Shown: positions 26,982 through 33,638 of the stretch, in pieces
Numbering within the stretch: position 1 is the stretch's first letter
Layout of the letters: every line of letters starts with the position of its first letter
Origin: a candidate division WOR-1 bacterium RIFOXYB2_FULL_42_35
GTDB taxonomy: Bacteria; Margulisbacteria; WOR-1; O2-12-FULL-45-9
Length of the DNA: 33,638 nucleotides
Reading direction: 5' to 3'
NCBI GenBank assembly: GCA_001771545.1
Contig: MEUC01000022.1
Location: 49,850-83,487, forward strand
Position numbers and translations under genes: made by a program
The notes under the pieces: generated by a model
Told to the model about the DNA's origin: nothing
Database searches by the model: none
Seen by the model: the letters and a program-made list of their open reading frames with translations, nothing else

Positions 26982-27713
26982 ATGGACGGCATTATAATCG
27001 TTAACAAGCCCCCAGGTTGGACCTCTTTTGATGTGGTGGCTAAAATCCGCAATCTTTCCCAAACTAAAAAGGTTGGTCATTCTGGCACCTTAGATCCCAT
27101 GGCAACAGGGGTTTTAGCTATCTTCTTAGGAACAGCCACAAAATCAGTGAATCATTTTATGGTTGGAGATAAGGGATATTTGGCTGAGATGACCTTGGGG
27201 GTGAGGACTGATACTTTAGATGCGGATGGAGAAAGCCAAAGCTCAAATATAAAAGATCAAAACAATTCCCAATTTCCAATGTCCAATTCCCAAATTGAGG
27301 CAATACTTCCTAAATATACAGGGGAAATTGAGCAAGTTCCCCCTATGTACTCGGCGATTAAGATTAAAGGCAAGAGGCTATATAAATTGGCTCGTCAGGG
27401 CATTGAGGTTAAACGTGAACCACGCAAGATTACCATTCACAGCCTAAAACTTTTGAGATACGGAGATGGTGAACATCCCAAAGCAACCTTGGAGCTATAT
27501 TGTTCCAAGGGAACCTATGTGCGGCAGTTGGTTTCAGATCTGGGTGATGATTTGGGTTGTGGTGCGCACCTGTCAAAATTAGAGCGAACCTACTCAAAAC
27601 CATTTCATATCTCTCAGGCGTTAACCATGGAGGCAATCATCACCTTGGCAAAGGTGGGGAAATTGCATACCGTTGTTATACCGGTTGAAAGTGTGCTTAA
27701 CAAAATCTCATAA
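26982..27713 (+). CDS. truB: tRNA pseudouridine(55) synthase
   Basis: 243 residues from the ATG at 26982, chosen because MDGIIIVNKPPGWTSFDVV is the family N-terminus; the upstream frame extension lies in the repeat island. The catalytic Asp is in GHSGTLDPMATGVL; EIEQVPPMYSAIKIKGKRLY and GTYVRQLVSDLG complete the fold. It makes the pseudouridine in the T-arm of nearly all tRNAs. No obvious Shine-Dalgarno site. Residues ~85-106 (Asn/Ser/Gln-rich) are unlike the family and coincide with repeat-like DNA. Last gene of the nusA operon, ending at a strong terminator. Confidence 0.95.
   Translation: MDGIIIVNKPPGWTSFDVVAKIRNLSQTKKVGHSGTLDPMATGVLAIFLGTATKSVNHFMVGDKGYLAEMTLGVRTDTLDADGESQSSNIKDQNNSQFPMSNSQIEAILPKYTGEIEQVPPMYSAIKIKGKRLYKLARQGIEVKREPRKITIHSLKLLRYGDGEHPKATLELYCSKGTYVRQLVSDLGDDLGCGAHLSKLERTYSKPFHISQALTMEAIITLAKVGKLHTVVIPVESVLNKIS
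27238..27297 (+). repeat. Repeat-like patch inside the truB frame
   Basis: Reads as AAAAGATCAAAA followed by CCCAATTTCC / CCAATTCCC words, the same kind of low-complexity DNA as the intergenic islands, but in frame. It encodes an Asn/Ser/Gln-rich loop between the DTLDADGE and IEAILPKYTGE segments of TruB. Confidence 0.45.
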
Positions 27714-27748
27714 AAAAGCACCCCAAGAAATCATTCTTGGGGTGTTTT
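27712..27748. terminator. Bidirectional terminator between truB and the Cys-repeat peptide gene
   Basis: CACCCCAAGAA-ATCA-TTCTTGGGGTG is a perfect 11-bp stem with TTTT on the + side and AAAAAA on the other, so it serves both convergent genes. Confidence 0.9.
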
Positions 27749-27780
27749 ACTCGTATCGAACACCAGAAAAAATTTAATTA

Positions 27781-28026
27781 TTATGAGGTGGTAGTCCCGT
27801 TTGTAATGCAATTAAAAGCCGATCCCCCGACAGTTATACAATCTCCAGTAGCAGTGTTTCCATATGTTGCGCAGTCAGGGTTTGCCGAGGAACCTTGAGA
27901 GGTACATTCAGGCTCAGCTGAAGCCCCATTACTTACACACGCCTCTCCTACGGCAGGAGCTGCGACTAAACCAAGAAGCTCTGGTCTTTTGTACTTAATT
28001 GTGACGTCTTTTTGTTCTTTTTTCAT
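27781..28026 (-). CDS. Cys-repeat peptide, candidate RiPP precursor
   Basis: 81 residues from the ATG at 28026, chosen for AGGAGG 8 bases upstream. The first ~27 residues are leader-like and contain TIKYKRPELLGL, resembling the Y-x-x-P-x-L motif of leaders read by RRE domains. After EACV come five near-identical units with Cys at each start: C-x3-G-x-(S/T)-(A/T), spaced 11, 11, 11 and 10 residues, the later positions being Pro/Gly plus Asp/Glu/Asn before the next Cys. There is no signal peptide and no membrane segment. This fits a ribosomally made, post-translationally modified peptide (for example thioether- or epimerase-type radical SAM substrates). No maturase, RRE protein, protease or transporter is in the window, so the class is unproven. 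The gene is monocistronic, convergent with truB and divergent from the MNT gene. Confidence 0.7.
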   Translation of the reverse strand: MKKEQKDVTIKYKRPELLGLVAAPAVGEACVSNGASAEPECTSQGSSANPDCATYGNTATGDCITVGGSAFNCITNGTTTS

Positions 28027-28070
28027 CTTTTCATCCTCCTTTTTTATTCTAGACTCTATAGACTGTTTTA

Positions 28071-28096
28071 ATTCTACCCCCCCCATTTTTTGTCAA
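28071..28096 (-). promoter_or_regulatory. Candidate promoter of the Cys-repeat peptide gene, with G8 tract in the spacer
   Basis: On the minus strand: TTGACA (28096-28091), a 14-base spacer containing eight consecutive G (28084-28077), then TAGAAT (28076-28071). The spacer is 3 bases shorter than optimal. Slippage in the G run would change it. Confidence 0.45.
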
Positions 28097-28118
28097 GCGG
28101 AATTTTGTGTGATATAAT
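28090..28118 (+). promoter_or_regulatory. Promoter of the first MNT/HepT-ligA cluster
   Basis: TTGTCA (28090-28095), 17 bases, extended -10 TGATATAAT ending at 28118. The ATG is 9 bases further, without a ribosome-binding site. The -35 box overlaps the -35 box of the divergent peptide gene on the other strand. Confidence 0.7.
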
Positions 28119-28127
28119 TTTCTTGTT

Positions 28128-28595
28128 ATGACAGAAATTTCTAAAGAAAATTTATTAAACCAAATCAAGGTTTTTTTTGAGTTAAAAGCTAATCAATACG
28201 GGATTGCCTTGGCTTTTCTTTACGGTTCCTGGGCCAGGGGAATTCCCAGACCAGATTCAGATGTTGATCTGGCTGTTGTTTTTTCCCGTAAAACAAAAAC
28301 ACTTTCTAATGAGCAAATTTTTGACGCAATCGGTGCGCTTACCATTGATCTGACCAGAACCATTAAAAAAGAAGTTAATATTATCCCGATCCTGGCTGAT
28401 TTCAAAAAACCAATGTTGTATTATAACGCAATTGTTTTGGGGCAGCCGGTTTACATAGAAAGCACTGATGACTATGCCCGCTTTTTTGTGGCAGCTATTT
28501 TTCAGATGGAGGATTTTAGTATTTTTGGCACAAAGTGGCAATTGCAAGCCGCGGCCAAAAATCTTGAAGGAATAAAAAAACATGACCGAATTTAA
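28128..28595 (+). CDS. MNT-type nucleotidyltransferase, antitoxin of a MntA/HepT-like pair
   Basis: 155 residues. The minimal nucleotidyltransferase signature GSX10DXD is present (Gly33-Ser34 ... Asp45-Val-Asp47 in LYGSWARGIPRPDSDVDLAV). MntA antitoxins use this fold to AMPylate and so silence the HepT toxin. At the expected third carboxylate position the sequence reads EVNII, with Asn84 where Asp/Glu is usual, so catalytic activity is uncertain. It overlaps the HepT-like gene by 14 bases. Probably expressed from a leaderless promoter. A second such pair is at 32561-33365. Confidence 0.85.
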   Translation: MTEISKENLLNQIKVFFELKANQYGIALAFLYGSWARGIPRPDSDVDLAVVFSRKTKTLSNEQIFDAIGALTIDLTRTIKKEVNIIPILADFKKPMLYYNAIVLGQPVYIESTDDYARFFVAAIFQMEDFSIFGTKWQLQAAAKNLEGIKKHDRI

Positions 28596-29007
28596 GTATG
28601 CTAAGGGACGGATTAATGAGTCGGTTCAATTTATTTCCAGGGAAATGAAGGAATTTGACCAGGAATACGCTGCAACAACGTGGGAAGAATATCAAAACGA
28701 CCTCAAGCAGCAAAAGTTGATTGATCGGACAGTGGAAAACATTTTAACCGCCTTTATTGAAATTTGCGGCACAATTATTGCTGAAAAAGGTCTGGCGGCC
28801 GAAAACTACAGTGAAGTCTTAAAAGAAGCCGCGAAAATATTTGGGCTTGGTTTAGACAAGCAAGAGGCGCTGGCCAAGCTGGCCGCGCAGCGTAATCGTT
28901 TGGCGCATCGCTATCTGGATTTTAAATGGCAGGCGATTAAGCTTTATATGGCGGAACAAGAAACCATTAAACTTGTTTTAAACGTTATATTAAAAGACGC
29001 AAATTGA
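28582..29007 (+). CDS. HepT-like HEPN-domain toxin (DUF86 family)
   Basis: 141 residues, all helical. It has the HEPN catalytic motif RX4HXY: Arg104, His109 and Tyr111 in RNRLAHRY. HepT proteins are RNases (tRNA or mRNA cleavage has been reported) whose motif Tyr is AMPylated by the partner MntA. The start lies inside the MNT gene, the standard order and overlap for this module. ligA starts 21 bases after the stop with no recognisable promoter, so toxin and ligase probably share a transcript. The toxin call rests on motif plus context. Confidence 0.82.
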   Translation: MTEFKYAKGRINESVQFISREMKEFDQEYAATTWEEYQNDLKQQKLIDRTVENILTAFIEICGTIIAEKGLAAENYSEVLKEAAKIFGLGLDKQEALAKLAAQRNRLAHRYLDFKWQAIKLYMAEQETIKLVLNVILKDAN

Positions 29008-31014
<2,007 letters not shown>

Positions 31015-31156
31015 AACTAGAAAATGGGTGTTGGGTTTGGATGCCTGTATAGATGTTTGAATTGGAAATAGAAGGATGATTGATCAAACTTCAGTATCTA
31101 TTTCTAGCTTCCATACCGGCTTCTAAACCTATAACCCTACTTCTCTTTCTAAGGGA
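31015..31156 (+). repeat. Quasi-palindromic island between ligA and pgi
   Basis: Left half words TAGAAAATGGGTGTTGGGTT and GGAAATAGAAGGATG are mirrored on the right by CATCC-less complements such as CTATTTCTAGCTTCCATACC and ATAACCCTACTTCTCTTTCTA. It fills the whole spacer between the two convergent genes and may serve as a terminator region, although no clean T-tract terminator is visible. Confidence 0.55.
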
Positions 31157-32557
31157 TCAAACAACAAATTCTTGACTCAAGGCCTTCTCAATCTTCTCCA
31201 TCTCCGCTAATTCTTTTTCAGTCCCAGGTTTGCCACTCTTTGCATTAGCCACAGCTTTATATTGTTGTACCCCTGGTTGGATAAAAGGATTAACACCTAA
31301 GAGCAAACCGCCCAAAGCAATCGTGTTCATTTCCAGTTGATAGAGTTGACCAATCGTAAAAGCGTCTAACTTAGGCAGGATCAGGCTCATGCAAGGCACG
31401 CCGCCATGATAGTGGGCGTCTCTTAAACCTTCGACAAAGGCCTGATTAACAAAGGAGAGTTTTTGGCCATCAAGATAATCTACAGGAGTGTCTTTGGCGG
31501 TAATAATTAAATCGTCACCAGGCTTTTCGACCATCAGAAAGGTTTCAATCATATTACGTTCGCCTTCCTGAATCATTTGACCGTTGGCATGTGCGTCCTG
31601 GGTATAAAATTCCGGTGAGATCCACAAGCCCTTACCATCTTTACCTTCTGTTTCAGGGCCTAATTGCTGCATCCAGCTGGTGACCATTTTAAGATTAAAG
31701 TTGCCGGTAGCCGCGACTTCAATTTTCTTCTGCCAGCTATCGTAAGCTATAAATCTCATTACGGCTCGCAGTAAAGCGGCATTTTTTTCAAAGGGATTAT
31801 TTCTGGTCTGTTCTTCGGCAAAGCGCGTGCCGGCAATAAATTCCTTGAGATCAATACCAGCAACTGCCAAGCCAAATAAACCGACAGGGCAGGTGACGGA
31901 ATAGCGGCCGCCAACGTTATCAGGCACAACATAGGTTTTATAGCCCTTTTCGTTGGCCAGTTTTTTTAAGGCCCCTTTATCTTTATCGGTGGTGACAATA
32001 ATTTTCTCGGCCGAATTTTTGGGGAATTTTCTTTCCATCATCCGTTCAATAATGGCAAAGGCAATGGCCGGTTCAACAGTACCGCCTGATTTGGAAATAA
32101 CATTGACGCCAACGCTGCTGCTTCTTTGCAGGATTTCCATTACCCTAACGGTGTAATTGGGATCCATGTGATTGCCTAGAAAGAAAACCCTCGGTTTGGT
32201 GCGTGGCAAAAGGTTGATGATCGACAAACTCCCTTTAACAGCTTCAATAGTAGCCTGGACTCCCAGGTAAGAACCGCCAATGCCAATAGAAACAAAATCA
32301 TCGATTTGGCTGGCAAAGTTTTTTGCAGTAGCTTGAATTTCTTCTAAAGCAGTATCAGCAACATAAGGGCTTTCTGTTTTCCAGCCGGTCATGACTACTT
32401 CTTTATCTTTGATCATCGGATCATCACCGGTTAAAAGTAGTTGTTGTAGATTCGTAATCTTTTTGGCTGTCTCTTCAAATTGGGGATGGCGGCTGATATG
32501 TTTTCCTTCGCAAGCAAAGTGGCGGTAATCGAGTTTAATGGGTTGGTGGTTTGGCAT
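31157..32557 (-). CDS. pgi: Glucose-6-phosphate isomerase
   Basis: 466 residues, in the compact bacterial range. Visible are FVSIGIGGSYLGVQA, ISKSGGTVEPAIAF (sugar-phosphate binding and catalytic region), VGGRYSVTCPVGLFGLA, and the C-terminal GLLLGVNPFIQPGVQQYK with the catalytic Lys region. It interconverts glucose-6-P and fructose-6-P in glycolysis/gluconeogenesis. The ATG is three bases after the stop of the HepT-like gene, with no ribosome-binding site or promoter between, so it is probably translationally coupled to the toxin-antitoxin pair. Confidence 0.95.
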   Translation of the reverse strand: MPNHQPIKLDYRHFACEGKHISRHPQFEETAKKITNLQQLLLTGDDPMIKDKEVVMTGWKTESPYVADTALEEIQATAKNFASQIDDFVSIGIGGSYLGVQATIEAVKGSLSIINLLPRTKPRVFFLGNHMDPNYTVRVMEILQRSSSVGVNVISKSGGTVEPAIAFAIIERMMERKFPKNSAEKIIVTTDKDKGALKKLANEKGYKTYVVPDNVGGRYSVTCPVGLFGLAVAGIDLKEFIAGTRFAEEQTRNNPFEKNAALLRAVMRFIAYDSWQKKIEVAATGNFNLKMVTSWMQQLGPETEGKDGKGLWISPEFYTQDAHANGQMIQEGERNMIETFLMVEKPGDDLIITAKDTPVDYLDGQKLSFVNQAFVEGLRDAHYHGGVPCMSLILPKLDAFTIGQLYQLEMNTIALGGLLLGVNPFIQPGVQQYKAVANAKSGKPGTEKELAEMEKIEKALSQEFVV

Positions 32558-32560
32558 TTC

Positions 32561-32980
32561 TTAGAGTAAATCCGCTGTTTTTTTAATTACTAGTTTGACA
32601 GTTTCTTGATGTTTAACAATAAAATCCTTAATCTTTTCAAACTTAATCTCCATATATTCATGAGCCAAGATATTTCTTAATTTTGACACCTGTACCAAAC
32701 TGCTTTTGTTTTGGTCGCTTAATTTTAAAACCCGCGCTATCTCTTCCATTATTCCGGCATAGCTATCGGGCATTTCAATGTTCTTTTCAGAGATGATGAT
32801 TTTGGCAAGATCAATTACTGCGTTGGTAATGTTTTCGATCATGCGGTCAACCAGGCGGCGAAGGTTTTTGTCGTCACAGTATTGTTTATAATTAAGATCA
32901 TTATAAGCAGTTAAGTCTTTTATTTCTGCTTGGGCAAAATCAAAAATTTGCATTAGCCTGATCCGATTACTACTGTGCAT
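32561..32980 (-). CDS. HepT-like HEPN-domain toxin, second copy
   Basis: 139 residues from the ATG at 32980, chosen for AGGAGG seven bases upstream (the frame opens two codons earlier at a TTG). The RX4HXY motif is intact (RNILAHEY; Arg102, His107, Tyr109). The overall helical pattern aligns with the HepT-like protein at 28582-29007, including LVDRMIENI versus LIDRTVENI, so the two are paralogues. It overlaps its MNT partner by 11 bases and is followed after three bases by pgi. Confidence 0.82.
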   Translation of the reverse strand: MHSSNRIRLMQIFDFAQAEIKDLTAYNDLNYKQYCDDKNLRRLVDRMIENITNAVIDLAKIIISEKNIEMPDSYAGIMEEIARVLKLSDQNKSSLVQVSKLRNILAHEYMEIKFEKIKDFIVKHQETVKLVIKKTADLL

Positions 32981-33365
32981 TGGCAAGCCTCCTTTTCATG
33001 GCCCAGATATCTTCCAAATCATTATTTAAATCCATGGCGGCAGAAGAAACTGAGAGCATATATTTGGTATAAAGGTTCCTGTCCCTGATAATTAAGGGGA
33101 TGCCCCTTATGGCTGACCAGGCAATTGCCTCTTTAGCGTCGTTTAAGACTAACAATTCCACATCTTTTTTAAGCAATGAAATCAGCTCATCCCAGATGGA
33201 GTTAAGTTCTTTTTTGGTGAATCCGTTTTCCAGGTATATTGCAATGTCGACATCAGAGTCAAAGAGAGGGGTTTTTCTGGCATAGGAACCGTATAAAAAA
33301 GCCATTTTGACCTTTGTTTGGCTAGAAAAATAATTAACCAGTTTTTCTTTAAGATTGTCAGCCAT
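32970..33365 (-). CDS. MNT-type nucleotidyltransferase, antitoxin, second copy
   Basis: 131 residues. GSX10DXD is intact (Gly26-Ser27 ... Asp38-Val-Asp40 in LYGSYARKTPLFDSDVDIAI). Here the third acidic position is Glu70 (DVELLVL), so the catalytic set looks more complete than in the first copy. It is predicted to AMPylate the HepT-like partner encoded next. An extended -10 box lies 7 bases upstream with no ribosome-binding site. Confidence 0.85.
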   Translation of the reverse strand: MADNLKEKLVNYFSSQTKVKMAFLYGSYARKTPLFDSDVDIAIYLENGFTKKELNSIWDELISLLKKDVELLVLNDAKEAIAWSAIRGIPLIIRDRNLYTKYMLSVSSAAMDLNNDLEDIWAMKRRLANAQ

Positions 33366-33372
33366 AAGTTAT

Positions 33373-33381
33373 ATTATAGCA
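33373..33381 (-). promoter_or_regulatory. Extended -10 promoter of the second MNT/HepT-pgi cluster
   Basis: Reads TGCTATAAT on the minus strand, 7 bases before the ATG. A -35 box is not clear. Initiation would fall on or next to the start codon. Confidence 0.55.
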
Positions 33382-33425
33382 TCAGGCGGCCTTCTTAAGG
33401 AAGTTGGTTTTCCTCTTTTTTATAA

Positions 33426-33536
33426 TTTATTGTTAGTGGTAATTGCTGGTTTACGGTTGACAGGAAAAGGCTCCAAGATCTTCTGTGTGCTCATGAGAAA
33501 TTTAATGAACTCATCGCGGAAGTTGTTTTAGCATAA
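33426..33536 (+). other. Short open frame, possible gene remnant
   Basis: 36 codons between stops encode a helical-looking peptide (CWFTVDRKRLQDLL and AHEKFNELIAEVV) with no ATG/GTG/TTG start in frame. TATAAT occurs at 33421-33426. It may be the tail of a decayed gene; I do not recognise the family. Confidence 0.2.
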
Positions 33537-33545
33537 GCTGGCAGC

Positions 33546-33611
33546 GTGTCAAATCATATAAGAACCTAACCCAAATGGATATCGTTAAATCAATTAAGAC
33601 CTAACCGAAAT
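33546..33611 (+). repeat. Two imperfect direct repeats with a 35-base period
   Basis: GTCAAATCATATAAGAACCTAACCCAAAT (ending 33576) and GTTAAATCAATTAAGACCTAACCGAAAT (ending 33611) match over about 29 bases with a few changes. Could be a paired protein-binding site upstream of a gene beyond the right edge. The rest of 33382-33638 shows no convincing gene. Confidence 0.45.
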
Positions 33612-33638
33612 CACCTCCCTCCTTGGCAGGGTTCTTTT

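Noticed and set aside
28027-28086. Twenty-codon N-terminal extension of the Cys-repeat peptide
   Set aside because: It would overlap the candidate -10 box, and the AGGAGG site sits correctly for the ATG at 28026.
33601-33622. TCACCTCC near the right edge as a 16S rRNA 3' end
   Set aside because: The bases before it do not match the conserved GGCTGGATCACCTCC tail of 16S rRNA, and no rRNA helix sequence lies upstream.

Overview
The window looks like chromosomal DNA of an uncultured, diderm, moderately AT-rich bacterium. Several very large exported proteins carry Ig-like repeats and a C-terminal FlgD/type IX-like domain, and they sit beside PorV-like outer-membrane proteins. Together with the housekeeping genes this suggests a candidate phylum such as Saganbacteria/WOR-1 (Margulisbacteria) or another lineage with FCB-style secretion. 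That assignment is inference: there is no rRNA gene and no search was possible.

Layout. (1) Bases 1-16,500 are a surface-protein locus, all on +. It holds a 5'-truncated Ig-repeat protein with a sorting-like C-terminus, a PorV-like protein, a 2,677-residue exported giant with a glycine-rich core, a second Ig/Fn3 protein with the same C-terminal module, and a second PorV-like protein. The [sorting-domain protein + PorV-like protein] unit is therefore present twice, flanking the giant. Both porV-like genes share a bipartite upstream element, and the first has a terminator-like hairpin jammed against its start codon. (2) 16,600-18,900 on - is a tight operon of ROK sugar kinase, hisH and hisA. 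(3) 19,068-21,208 on + is a CIRCE-controlled groES-groEL operon. (4) 21,210-22,150 is an NHL-propeller lipoprotein. (5) 22,177-27,748 on + is a translation/transcription operon, nusA-infB-rbfA-nrnA-truB, driven by a perfect consensus promoter. (6) 27,781-28,096 on - is a small gene for a Cys-repeat peptide that looks like a RiPP precursor. (7) 28,128-31,014 on + is a MNT/HepT toxin-antitoxin-like pair followed by ligA. (8) 31,157-33,365 on - is a second MNT/HepT pair followed by pgi. The last 270 bases hold no convincing gene.

Themes that cut across the window: at least four first-in-transcript genes have an extended -10 box (TGNTATAAT) 7-9 bases from the start codon and no ribosome-binding site, which suggests leaderless mRNAs, while operon-internal genes have good Shine-Dalgarno sites or overlap their neighbours. 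Four gene boundaries are filled by quasi-palindromic low-complexity islands, and one related patch appears to have been absorbed into the truB reading frame. The strongest candidates for something undescribed are the orphan Cys-repeat peptide with a G8 tract in its promoter spacer, the duplicated PorV/sorting-domain cassette with its leader regulation, and the two MNT-HepT modules placed directly in front of housekeeping genes.
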